The translations under genes were made by a program, and so were the position numbers. Source: Streptomyces sp. NBC_00525 (lineage in GTDB: Bacteria; Actinomycetota; Actinomycetes; Streptomycetales; Streptomycetaceae). Taken from it: a DNA stretch of 64,000 nucleotides. The stretch lies in the NCBI RefSeq assembly GCF_036346595.1, contig NZ_CP107834.1, positions 5,146,001 to 5,210,000 of the forward strand. The letters are read 5' to 3'. Shown in pieces: positions 1-7,991 of this stretch (within the stretch, counting starts at the first letter, position 1; the number at the start of each line of letters is the position of its first letter). The notes under the pieces were generated by a model. The model worked only from the letters and a program-made list of their open reading frames with translations. It was not told where the DNA came from and made no database searches.

Positions 1-5
1 CCGCT

Positions 6-710
6 TCAGGGCCCCTCGGGCCAGAGCCGCGGGGCGACGTCGAAATCGGCGCTCCCCATGACGGCCACGGACACGGCCCAGCCGTCGTCGAACGGTACGT
101 CGCGCAGGCGGCGTACGGCACCGGTATCCGTACCGTCGCCGCGCCCCGGCCGCCGACCGGGGCGCGGGGCGAGAACAGGCATGTGCAGGACGTCCAGCAG
201 CCGGTGTCCGGAAGCCTTGGCGTACGCCTCCTTGCGCGTCCAGAGCCGGGTCGCCTCGGCCTCGCGCCCGGCCGGGGCGAACCCGCGTACGTACCGCGCC
301 TCGTCCGGGTGGAAGAAGCGTTCCACCAGCCGCTCGGCACGTCCGCCCACCACCCGTTCGATGTCCGCCCCCACCTCCCGGCGACCGTTCCGCAGCACGG
401 CGAGCACGGCGACGGCACCGCAGTGGCTCAGATTGAACGCCGGTACCGGCGCGGTGTCCTGGCGGAGCTCCACGTACGGTTTGCCCCACTGCCCCACACG
501 CCAGACCAGGCCCTTCGGCTCCACACCGGTGTAGCCGGACAGAATCTCCCGAGTGGCTCCGCGCGCGACGACGAACCGGCCGCGCCGCGGGGGCGCGAGG
601 CCGTCCGCCCGCGCCGATTCACGGCAGTCCAGGTGCGGCGCCGTGCGCGTCTCGTCTCCCGGCCGGTCCAGCGGGATGACCCACAGGTCGACCGTGTCCA
701 CGGGGGTCAC
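6..710 (-). CDS. Sfp-type 4'-phosphopantetheinyl transferase
   Basis: A 234-residue protein that would transfer phosphopantetheine from CoA to the serine of carrier proteins, here most likely the two ACPs of this operon. Visible motifs are GKP at residues 76-78, FNLSH at 92-96, the Mg-binding GADIE at 114-118 and WTRKEA at 157-162, which together are diagnostic of the Sfp/Gsp class. The GTG start at 710 overlaps the stop of the condensation-like gene by 3 bases, so it is translationally coupled. An open frame runs further upstream, but that part is the antisense-like shadow of the preceding gene. It is the last complete gene before the left edge. Family assignment is secure; its carrier-protein partners are inferred from position. 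Confidence 0.93.
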   Translation of the reverse strand: MTPVDTVDLWVIPLDRPGDETRTAPHLDCRESARADGLAPPRRGRFVVARGATREILSGYTGVEPKGLVWRVGQWGKPYVELRQDTAPVPAFNLSHCGAVAVLAVLRNGRREVGADIERVVGGRAERLVERFFHPDEARYVRGFAPAGREAEATRLWTRKEAYAKASGHRLLDVLHMPVLAPRPGRRPGRGDGTDTGAVRRLRDVPFDDGWAVSVAVMGSADFDVAPRLWPEGP

Positions 711-711
711 G

Positions 712-2217
712 TCACCCCGATTCCGCCGGACGCAGAGCGATCCGCCAGGAGGAGGCGGTCTCCGGCCCGGACGCGGCGGGTTCGCCCTCCGCCGGGTCGT
801 CGCACAGCGCGGCGACGTCCGTCGTGCGGATGTCGCCGTCCACAGCGGCGGTGACCAGCAGGCGCTCGACGGCTCGCAGGACGACCGGTATCCGGTGGGC
901 CGGGAGTTGCAGGGTGTCCGCGTAGAGCGAGAGCCGCAGCGCGTCGGGACGTTCGCGGACGTCGAACACCTCGAAGAAGACCGTGACCGCGTCCCAGTCG
1001 ACCTTCTCCTCCCAGCGGAAGGAGCTCTCCTCCAGGGCCCGGCGCAGCCGGCCGGGAGCGGCCACGGCCACCGCGGGGCCGGCCGCGAGGTCTCGGGTGT
1101 CGTTGAAGTAGCAAGCCAGGTCGCGTCCTTCGCCGACACCACCCTCGCCCCGGATCGCCTCGTCCACCACGCGCGGGTCGAACCGGCCGTGCCGGTAGGC
1201 CCTCAGCGCCTCCATGCCGGCCTGCCGGGCGATGGCGGAGAAGGTCTCCCCTCCGAGGTCCACGGCCAGCGGCAGGTCCTGGGTCGCCGTCACAGCCGTG
1301 TGCCGCAGGGTCTCCCCGATGCGGTTGCCGACGATGAGGTGCCAGCCGAACCGGGGCAGCCGCGCCCCGCCGGAGGTGGCCGCCTCGGTGGCGAGTACGG
1401 TCGCCGCCGCGGTCATGAAGAGGGTCGTGCCCGATACCTTCCACCGTTCCGAGAGCACGGCGACGGCCCGGGGCACCGCCGTGGACACCAGCCCTCCACG
1501 CCAGAAACGCGGCCGGTCCGCCGTCCGGTCCGCCGGTACGGGGAAGACCCGTGCCGGGAAGCGGCTCACCTGCGTCACCGCGTGCCGGACCGCTCGACGG
1601 GTCGTCGCCCGGCCCCGCTCGGAGCCCTCGTCGCGGGCGATGTCGACGGGCTGCGCGGGCGACAGGGGCGGCGGCCATGGCCGCCCCTCCGTACGCGCGT
1701 CCAGCAAGGCCCGCAGGTCGCGCACCACGAGCCGGCTGCCCTGGAGGTCCACGGCCAGCTTGGCCACACCGATGAGGACCGCGACCACGCCGTCGCCGCC
1801 GACCGCCACCGCCGCGCGGAACGCGGGCTCGCCGGACGTGTCGAAGACGGTGCCCCGCAGGCGCGGCTCGGCCGAGGCCACGAACCGGGCGACGGCCTCC
1901 GGGCCCCCGTCCGGCAGCCGGTGTACTTCGACCGTCACCTCGCCGCGGGCCAGCACCCGTTGCCGCAGACCGCCGCTCGCGTCCTCGGCCCAGACGGTAC
2001 GCAGCGCCTCGTGCCGGGAGAGCAGGGCGCCCAGCGCGTCCACAACGTCCTCGGTCCCCAGACCAGGCGGCACCAGAGTGCCGTTGGTCTCGTTGTAGGG
2101 GGTGCCCGGCGCCATGCCGCTCATGTCCCGCCACACCAGCGACTGTCCCCAGGTGGCCCGTTCGTCGGCCTCGCGCGCACCGATGAAGGGAATCCGCCGG
2201 ATCTCATTCCGATTCAC
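712..2217 (-). CDS. Condensation-domain-like protein lacking the HHxxxDG motif
   Basis: A stand-alone 501-residue protein with the length and general pattern of an NRPS condensation domain (conserved N-terminal segment around residues 20-75 with RHEALRTVW, and a long second lobe). In active condensation domains HHxxxDG carries the general base. The equivalent stretch here, at about residues 150-158, reads GVAKLAVDL, so both histidines are replaced (Ala152, Lys153) and only Asp157 remains. It starts at GTG 2217, overlapping the MATE gene by 14 bases, and is followed immediately by the phosphopantetheinyl transferase. In this operon it would be the natural amide-forming or acyl-transferring step between two ACP-bound groups, or a non-catalytic docking protein. 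Membership of the C-domain superfamily is likely; the reaction is unknown. Confidence 0.72.
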   Translation of the reverse strand: MNRNEIRRIPFIGAREADERATWGQSLVWRDMSGMAPGTPYNETNGTLVPPGLGTEDVVDALGALLSRHEALRTVWAEDASGGLRQRVLARGEVTVEVHRLPDGGPEAVARFVASAEPRLRGTVFDTSGEPAFRAAVAVGGDGVVAVLIGVAKLAVDLQGSRLVVRDLRALLDARTEGRPWPPPLSPAQPVDIARDEGSERGRATTRRAVRHAVTQVSRFPARVFPVPADRTADRPRFWRGGLVSTAVPRAVAVLSERWKVSGTTLFMTAAATVLATEAATSGGARLPRFGWHLIVGNRIGETLRHTAVTATQDLPLAVDLGGETFSAIARQAGMEALRAYRHGRFDPRVVDEAIRGEGGVGEGRDLACYFNDTRDLAAGPAVAVAAPGRLRRALEESSFRWEEKVDWDAVTVFFEVFDVRERPDALRLSLYADTLQLPAHRIPVVLRAVERLLVTAAVDGDIRTTDVAALCDDPAEGEPAASGPETASSWRIALRPAESG

Positions 2218-3556
2218 TCATGGCCTCCCGTTGTGCGAACGACGAAGATGTGGGCACGTGGAGTGATCTGGCCGCCCGCACCACGAAGAGCACGGCCGCC
2301 GCACCACCCACGTTGCCCGCGGACACCACCCAGTAGAGTCCCGAAGGGGTGTCGAAATGGCGGGCGGCGTACAGTCCCGACACCGCCAGGACGGTGAAGA
2401 AACCGGCGTTCAGCAGCAGCGCGGTCCGGCCTCTGCCGATCTGCTCCAGCACGGTGAAGGCAGCCAGGGTGACGCCCATCATCAGATAGCTGGGGCCGAC
2501 CACCCGCAGGTAGTGCGCGGCCTCGCGGGCGGCGGTCTCGTCGCCGGTCGCCAGGGCCGCGACCGGACCCGCGAGGGCCCAGACCGCCAGCGCCAGCGGC
2601 AGGTACGCCAGAGCGGTCAGCTCCAGCCCGGAGCGCAGGATGCGGTGCAGACGCTCGGTCCGGCCCGCTCCGCGCCGTTGGTTCATGAGGATGGCGGTGG
2701 CCGTGCCGAGGGCCAGTGCGGGCTGGATGACCACGCCCTGCAGGGTCACGGCCAGCGAGAAGCCGGAGACCACCCCCTCGCCGAACGGCCCCACGATCCA
2801 CAGCTGCGCCAGGCTGAAACAGAACAGCACGAGGAACGTCCCGGCGACCGGCAGACCGACACTCCGCAGGTGGCCGGTCACCTCGCGGACGGCGTGGCCG
2901 CCCCGCCCCGGCGGCAGCGGCCCGCCCCCTCTCAGCGCGTGCCACGCGAGTCCGGCGCCGGCCACGCACCCCACCGTGATGCCGAGCGGGACCGACCACA
3001 GGCCCAGGTCCGCGCCGAAACCGAACACGGCGACGCACGCCACCTCCAGCACGGCCGTCGTGAGGACGATGGCGGCGGCCCGTGAAGGCCGGCCGGCACC
3101 GCGCAGACACGCGGCGCACACCACCGGTACGACGTGCAGCACCGATGCCGCCGCCGTCCAGCGGAGGAACGACATGAACGTCCCACGCGCGTCGGCGGGC
3201 ACGCTGAGCAGTTCGGCCAGCAGCGGCGCCGTCGTGAAGAGCACCAGGAACAGGCCGATCCCGCCGGCGAGCCCGAGGACGAGCGCGCTCCGCAGCAGCG
3301 CAGGTACGTCCTTGAGCCGCTGCCGGCCGGCGGCCAGGGCGACCGCGGTCTGGGCACTGGTCTCGAAAGCGAGGAGCAGTGCTACGAAGAGCTGCGACAA
3401 CGGGATGTAGAGGGACCGGACGTACAGGGCGTCCGAACTCATCCAGCCGAGCATGGCGAAGGACAGAAACGGCAGGGTGACATTGCCCGTCATCGACAGC
3501 GTGATGGGCAGGCCCAACCGCAGGATTTCCCGGCGTTCGCACGCCGTTTCAGCCAC
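2204..3556 (-). CDS. MATE family efflux transporter
   Basis: A 450-residue polytopic membrane protein with about twelve hydrophobic segments in two similar halves, as expected for MATE (multidrug and toxic compound extrusion) antiporters that export small molecules with Na+ or H+ influx. The N-terminal RREILRLGLPITLSM stretch is typical of family members. It starts at GTG 3556, overlapping the stop of the acyl-CoA dehydrogenase gene, and its own end overlaps the next gene by 14 bases, so it is embedded in the biosynthetic operon. The likely role is export of the cluster product or self-protection, which is inferred from context. The substrate cannot be read from the sequence. Confidence 0.88.
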   Translation of the reverse strand: MAETACERREILRLGLPITLSMTGNVTLPFLSFAMLGWMSSDALYVRSLYIPLSQLFVALLLAFETSAQTAVALAAGRQRLKDVPALLRSALVLGLAGGIGLFLVLFTTAPLLAELLSVPADARGTFMSFLRWTAAASVLHVVPVVCAACLRGAGRPSRAAAIVLTTAVLEVACVAVFGFGADLGLWSVPLGITVGCVAGAGLAWHALRGGGPLPPGRGGHAVREVTGHLRSVGLPVAGTFLVLFCFSLAQLWIVGPFGEGVVSGFSLAVTLQGVVIQPALALGTATAILMNQRRGAGRTERLHRILRSGLELTALAYLPLALAVWALAGPVAALATGDETAAREAAHYLRVVGPSYLMMGVTLAAFTVLEQIGRGRTALLLNAGFFTVLAVSGLYAARHFDTPSGLYWVVSAGNVGGAAAVLFVVRAARSLHVPTSSSFAQREAMSESE

Positions 3557-4703
3557 GTCCGACCTCGCCCCGTATGAGCCCCTGGAACAGGTTCAGCCGG
3601 TGGATGTTGCTGGTGCCCTCCATGAACTCCACCCCGCGCGCGTCGCGGTCGAGCTTGTCGAGCAGCGGATGCTCGTACCGCGCCCCCGGACCGAACAGAC
3701 CGAGCGCCTGTTGCGTCGCGTCCTCGGCGAGGTGCGTGGCACGGGCCTTGGCCGCCGAGGCGAGGTAGCCGCCCTCCCGCGCATGGTCGACGGCGACCGC
3801 GGCCCGGTGCAGCAGGGCGCGGGTGGCGTCGATGCGCTGGGCCGTGCGGTCCAGGTCGTGCCGCTGCCAGGCGGTCGGGGCGGAGCGGTGGCGGAGCGCG
3901 TAGGCGTGAGCGGCCCGTGCGATGCCGAGGGCGAGGGCGCCGACACCGGGACGGAACGTGTTGAGCGCCCGCAGGGCGCCCCACATGCCCCGCTGGGTCC
4001 CGGTGAGCCCCTGTCCGAGTACGTTCTCCTCCCGTACCTCGACGTTCGTGAGCCGGATGTCGCATATCTGGTTGGCCCGCAGCCCCAGGGTGGGGATCGG
4101 CTCCGCGACGAAGCCCGGTTGGTCGGTTTCCACCAGAACCGATGTCACACCGAGCGGTCCGGGTGCCGTCCGGGCGAACACCACGCCCAGACGCGCGCGG
4201 GCGGCGTTGCCGCAGTACCGTTTCGCCCCGTTGAGCAGGAGTTTCCCGTCCCGCCGGGTCAGGGTGGTGGTCATCGCGCCGACGTCCGAGCCGCGATCGG
4301 GTTCGGTGAGACCGAAGAAGGTCCAGGTGGGGCGGGAGAACAACGCGTCGTAGAAGCGTTTTTTCTGGTCGTCGTTGCCGAGCGCCAGCAGCAGGCCGCC
4401 GGAGAGGGAAGGGCCGGGGGCGCCCAGCAGGAGGCCCGGATCGCCCACCGCCAGCTCCTCGATGAAGACCACACGTTCCAGGGTGCTCATGCCGGAGAAG
4501 CGGTGGCCGTCGACGGTGATCGGAGTGGGTACGTACTCCTCCGGCACCGGGCTGGTCGCCAGGTACGCCATGCAGCTCAGATGCAGCAGTTCGCGCACCG
4601 CGTCGGGATCGCGGTCGGCGGCCAGAGCGTGCTCGGCCATCTCGGCGGCCCAGTCCGCCGCGATTCCCCGTGCCGTGAGCAGTCGGTCGTCGAGCAGTGT
4701 CAT
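3549..4703 (-). CDS. Acyl-CoA (acyl-ACP) dehydrogenase family protein
   Basis: A 384-residue flavoprotein of normal length for acyl-CoA dehydrogenases, which oxidise the alpha-beta bond of acyl thioesters using FAD. TEPDRGSD at residues 133-140 is the FAD/substrate-binding signature, and FMEGTSNIH near 360-368 carries the catalytic glutamate (Glu362) in its usual position. This is the only dehydrogenase of the operon with an obviously intact catalytic base. The ATG at 4703 overlaps the preceding stop (ATGA); a longer frame upstream is only the shadow of the neighbouring gene. In this cluster it probably introduces a double bond into an ACP-bound acyl chain. Substrate and position of desaturation are unknown. 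Confidence 0.9.
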   Translation of the reverse strand: MTLLDDRLLTARGIAADWAAEMAEHALAADRDPDAVRELLHLSCMAYLATSPVPEEYVPTPITVDGHRFSGMSTLERVVFIEELAVGDPGLLLGAPGPSLSGGLLLALGNDDQKKRFYDALFSRPTWTFFGLTEPDRGSDVGAMTTTLTRRDGKLLLNGAKRYCGNAARARLGVVFARTAPGPLGVTSVLVETDQPGFVAEPIPTLGLRANQICDIRLTNVEVREENVLGQGLTGTQRGMWGALRALNTFRPGVGALALGIARAAHAYALRHRSAPTAWQRHDLDRTAQRIDATRALLHRAAVAVDHAREGGYLASAAKARATHLAEDATQQALGLFGPGARYEHPLLDKLDRDARGVEFMEGTSNIHRLNLFQGLIRGEVGRG

Positions 4704-5359
4704 GCGGCCACCTCTTCGGGGTCGGGCCGGCGCACATAGGCATCGGCGACGAGGGCGGAAGCGTGTGCGCAGGCGCCGGGCCCGTCGGCGCGATAGCCGA
4801 AGGCGCCCAGCAGCCGCAGCAGCGCACGATCGCATCCGGTGAGGGTGTCATGGGCGTACGCGAGAGTGGCCTCGGAGAGTTCACCGGGCTCCGCGCCACT
4901 GATCAGGGTCTCCACGGTGAGCTGGTCGGCCTTCGCATCGGCGAGCCCGCCCTTCACCATCTGCTGCATCAGCAACGCCGCCCCGCCGACCGTGCGGCCT
5001 CGCAGGTACTCCAGGCAGGCGTCGAGCAGTCGGCAGGACTGGCCCAGGCGCACCCAGACGAGGCCGAGGTCCCAGGCCCCGCCGGTGGCTTCGGCGGCGC
5101 CGGATGTGGCGGAGGCGAGGCGACCGAACCTGATCGCTCCGTCCGGGGTCGAGAGGACCGTCGTGCTCCTCGCGGCGCCTTCCTCGCTCTCCAGCATCCG
5201 GGTCGGCAGGGCGACATGCCCCGCCGGGCCGTGGGGGACACGGTCGGGGCAGACCTCTGCCCGCAGGTCCTCCAGGGCGGTCGGCAACCCGTGGTTCCGA
5301 GCCGCGGCCGCGGCCCGGCACCACGGTGGGAGGCCGCCCGGTTCGGCGGTGTCGGTCAT
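4700..5359 (-). CDS. Acyl-CoA dehydrogenase C-terminal-domain-like protein (half-size)
   Basis: A 219-residue protein resembling only the C-terminal helical domain of acyl-CoA dehydrogenases: the helix DLGLVWVRLGQSCRLLDAC and the following RGRTVGGAALLMQ segment look like the RLGLA...QFG..Q signature. The N-terminal and middle FAD-contact domains are absent. It starts at ATG 5359, overlaps the upstream KAS-like gene by 4 bases and the downstream full-length dehydrogenase by 4 bases. A plausible role is as partner subunit of the adjacent full-length enzyme, as in heteromeric acyl-CoA dehydrogenases; this is inference. It could also be a decayed duplicate, but tight coupling on both sides argues that it is maintained. 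Confidence 0.65.
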   Translation of the reverse strand: MTDTAEPGGLPPWCRAAAAARNHGLPTALEDLRAEVCPDRVPHGPAGHVALPTRMLESEEGAARSTTVLSTPDGAIRFGRLASATSGAAEATGGAWDLGLVWVRLGQSCRLLDACLEYLRGRTVGGAALLMQQMVKGGLADAKADQLTVETLISGAEPGELSEATLAYAHDTLTGCDRALLRLLGAFGYRADGPGACAHASALVADAYVRRPDPEEVAA

Positions 5360-6318
5360 GAGACGCACTCCTCGTGTTCTGTGGGAACGGCGACGTGGCT
5401 GCCGGAGGAGGTTTCCGCGACCACTCCGGACAGATCGAGCAGAGCCAGGGACAGCACACCCTGCCCGGGGGCGAGATCGAGCAGGGCGGCATAGGGCGGC
5501 AGCCCGCCCCGTGCCAGGCGGTCCAGCAGCGCGACCCAGCCGCCCGTGCAGGGCATGCCGGGCTCGACGAGGACCGCTCCGCCCGCGGCGTCCGGCACCG
5601 CCCCCGGGTCGATGCCGGGCCCGAGGACGACGAAGGTGGAACGCAGCGGAACGGCAAGCCGCTCCAGCAGGGCCGGAACGGCGCGGGCCACGGACCCGGC
5701 GGACACGAGCGAGGTGGCCACCGGCCCTCCGCCGTTCCGGGGCCCCGCCTCGACCAGCAGTGCCGCCATGGCGTCGCCCGCGATCCGGTGCTCGGGACGC
5801 AGCGGGACATCGTAGGGCAGGTCCGCCTGGTCCGCTGCCAGCACCAGCGCCCGCCGGGGCCCGGCGGCCGCCGACAGGTACGCCGCCGCCAGTCGCAACG
5901 CCGTGAACGGAGCTGCCGACCCCTGGTCCGAAACGGCGAACGGCATGGGGGAACCGGGCAGCAGGTCGTTCAGACGGCATGTCGCGGACCTGCGGAAGTC
6001 GGCGTCAGGGGCCTGGTGCGCGAGCGCCACCACGTCCATCGGCCGATCCGCGCCGCCGAGCAGCGGCACCAGCGCCTCGGCCATTTCGACGAAGGTGGTG
6101 CGCCGCGCGGTCGACAGGTCGAAGCCGGCACGCAGACCCACACCGTGGAGATCCGCGAGGTCCCGCAGATACTCCCGCAGCGGTGGGTGCAGCGGATCGG
6201 GCTCGTACGGCAGCCCCCGGCCGAACTCCCGGTACGCGCCTCGGAGCACGCGCAGCGGCGTGATCCGAGGCGGGGTGTCCGTCGCGGTCGCGACGACCGG
6301 TGGTTGAGCGGTGTACAC
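5356..6318 (-). CDS. KAS III-like thiolase-fold protein without the catalytic cysteine
   Basis: A 320-residue protein of about the length of FabH/KAS III enzymes, with the alternating hydrophobic pattern of the duplicated thiolase fold (VALAHQAPDAD, PRRALVLAADQ, STFVVLGPGI). At the nucleophile position, where the second homologue in this operon has TEQACASG, this one reads SDQGSAA (residues 130-136), so cysteine is replaced by Ser134. A GMPCTGG segment near residue 270 stands where the Asn-containing loop should be. It starts at GTG 6318 directly after the ACP gene. It may be a non-catalytic partner of the active KAS III-like protein, or an acyltransferase or hydrolase with a serine nucleophile. 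The fold is fairly sure, the function unknown. Confidence 0.62.
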   Translation of the reverse strand: MYTAQPPVVATATDTPPRITPLRVLRGAYREFGRGLPYEPDPLHPPLREYLRDLADLHGVGLRAGFDLSTARRTTFVEMAEALVPLLGGADRPMDVVALAHQAPDADFRRSATCRLNDLLPGSPMPFAVSDQGSAAPFTALRLAAAYLSAAAGPRRALVLAADQADLPYDVPLRPEHRIAGDAMAALLVEAGPRNGGGPVATSLVSAGSVARAVPALLERLAVPLRSTFVVLGPGIDPGAVPDAAGGAVLVEPGMPCTGGWVALLDRLARGGLPPYAALLDLAPGQGVLSLALLDLSGVVAETSSGSHVAVPTEHEECVS

Positions 6319-6321
6319 CGG

Positions 6322-6627
6322 TCAGCTCCCGGCCGACTGTTCGACGACATACCCGGCGAGGGAGCCGACCGACTCGAAGTGGTGCTGTTCGAGCGTGTCG
6401 GTGTCGAACTCCAGGGACAGCTCGTCCTCGATGGCCATCAGCAACTCCAGCACACTCGTGGAGTCCAGACCGAGGTCGTCGAACAGACGGGTGTCCCCGT
6501 TCGCTTCGGGCAGGTCCCGCTTCAGCACTTGGGTGAGCGCGGCGATGATGTGGGCGGTGATCCGGTCCGGTTCGGCGCCGGAGGACGCGGCGGCGGTGGC
6601 GGGCGGCTCGATCGTTTCGTGGGTCAT
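6322..6627 (-). CDS. Acyl carrier protein 1
   Basis: A 101-residue free-standing carrier protein. The phosphopantetheine attachment site is GLDS at residues 53-56 (Ser56), followed by a helix-II pattern with acidic residues (ELLMAIEDEL). The start at ATG 6627 is set by GGAG 8-9 bases upstream; a longer open frame merges with the decarboxylase gene on the other reading frame and is not coding. It lies just downstream of the decarboxylase and ATP-grasp genes, the same neighbourhood as the BtrI carrier in butirosin biosynthesis, so it may carry the amino-acid unit. The alternative is that it carries the fatty acyl chain and ACP 2 the amino acid. Confidence 0.92.
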   Translation of the reverse strand: MTHETIEPPATAAASSGAEPDRITAHIIAALTQVLKRDLPEANGDTRLFDDLGLDSTSVLELLMAIEDELSLEFDTDTLEQHHFESVGSLAGYVVEQSAGS

Positions 6628-6671
6628 GGTTCTTCTCCAGCTGGTAGGGGCGGATACGGACGGGTGGGGGT

Positions 6672-7991
6672 TCAGGGAGCGGCGGTCTCGGCCGTTTCCG
6701 GCCGGGCGAAGTCGGGAAGGCGCTGCTTGCGCATGAGGTCCTCCGGCAGGTCGCGCTCGCGCACGAGATGGGAGCGGCCCTCGTGCACGACGATCTCCGC
6801 GGGATGACCGTGGCTGAGGAAGAGGACCGGTGACGCGCTGGGGCCGTAGGCGCCGGAGCGCCGCACACCCAGCAGATCGCCCGGACGCAACGGCGGGAGC
6901 TCGGCCTTCTTGGCCAGGACGTCGTTGGGGGTGCACAGCGGGCCGGTCACGTTCCAGGCCGCCGCGGCGTCGTCGGAGACCCGGCTCAACAGCTCGACCG
7001 GGAAGTTGCGCTTGACGAACGAGCCGATACCCACTGCCGCCATGTGGTGGTGGGTGCCTCCGTCGGTCACCGCGAAGTTCTCGTCCATGGAGGTCTTCAC
7101 GTCCCGGACGCGCACGACGTAGGTGCCGCACCGGCCGGTGAGGTAGCGGCCCAGCTCCATGATCATGCGGGTTCCGGGGTGTCGTCGGGCGAATGCCTCG
7201 ACGACCGGATTCGTCAGCTCGGCCAGCCGCCTCGGGTCCAGATCGCGCTCGCCCGCGAAGTACGCGACGCCCAGACCCCCTCCGACGTCCACCAGATCCA
7301 GCGGGAACCCCAGCCGGTCGGCCAGGCGTTCGGCCATGTCGAGAATGTAGGCCGTGTTCCGGGCCACGACCTCCTCGTCCAGGATGCGGGTCCCCATGTA
7401 GGCGTGGATGCCCATCAGCCGGACGGAGGGGTACTGCTTGGCGAGGTCTTCCCGGCCGAGGAGCTGAGCCTCGTCGATGCCGAACTGCCGGGGCTTGCCG
7501 CCCATGGTCAGGCCGGAGCCCTTGACGGAGAACTCGGGATTCACCCGCAGGGACACCGGGGCGGTGACGCCGAGGCCGTGCGCCAGCCGGTCCAGCGTGG
7601 CGATCTCCCCGAACGACTCGCACACGACGCTGTGCACGCCGGCTTCCAGGCAGGCGGCGAGCTCCTCGGGAGACTTGCCCGGACCGAGGAAGATGATGTC
7701 GTTGGGCGACACCCCGGCCCGCAGCGCGGTGCGCAGTTCCACCAGGGAGGAGACCTCCGCGCGAGCGCCGCGCCGGGCGAGCAGCGCGCACACCGCGACG
7801 TTCGGGTTGGACTTCAGGGAGTAGAAGATCTCCAGCCGCCGGGGGAGCAGTTCGCGCAACGTGTCGAACGTTTCCGCCAGGACGCCGGCGTCGTAGGCGT
7901 AGAACGGGGTGCCGTACTGTCCGGCGAGTTCGGTGACGGGTATGCCCTGGATCAGCTCCACGCCGTCGGGGTTGCGCTCTGGTCCTGTCAT
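6672..7991 (-). CDS. Fold-type III PLP-dependent decarboxylase (LysA/BtrK-like)
   Basis: A 439-residue enzyme of the diaminopimelate/ornithine decarboxylase family with an alanine-racemase-type barrel. The PLP lysine is in YSLKSNPN (Lys60); GGGLG at 237-241 binds the phosphate, ELGRYL lies at 279-284, GPLCTPND at 350-357 supplies the catalytic cysteine (Cys353) from the partner subunit, and GAYG is at 380-383. It is coupled (ATGA) to the ATP-grasp gene and precedes an ACP gene. The set decarboxylase + ATP-grasp ligase + ACP recalls butirosin BtrK/BtrJ/BtrI, where glutamate is loaded on an ACP and decarboxylated to 4-aminobutyryl-ACP. The family is sure; an ACP-bound substrate is inferred and a free amino acid is possible. 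Confidence 0.9.
   Translation of the reverse strand: MTGPERNPDGVELIQGIPVTELAGQYGTPFYAYDAGVLAETFDTLRELLPRRLEIFYSLKSNPNVAVCALLARRGARAEVSSLVELRTALRAGVSPNDIIFLGPGKSPEELAACLEAGVHSVVCESFGEIATLDRLAHGLGVTAPVSLRVNPEFSVKGSGLTMGGKPRQFGIDEAQLLGREDLAKQYPSVRLMGIHAYMGTRILDEEVVARNTAYILDMAERLADRLGFPLDLVDVGGGLGVAYFAGERDLDPRRLAELTNPVVEAFARRHPGTRMIMELGRYLTGRCGTYVVRVRDVKTSMDENFAVTDGGTHHHMAAVGIGSFVKRNFPVELLSRVSDDAAAAWNVTGPLCTPNDVLAKKAELPPLRPGDLLGVRRSGAYGPSASPVLFLSHGHPAEIVVHEGRSHLVRERDLPEDLMRKQRLPDFARPETAETAAP

Noticed and set aside
183..4739. Long plus-strand open frames opposite the biosynthetic operon (for example 553-2397 and 3453-4739)
   Set aside because: Their translations are Arg/Gly/Pro/Ala-rich with no family similarity and they lie exactly opposite genes with clear motifs; they are high-GC shadow frames.
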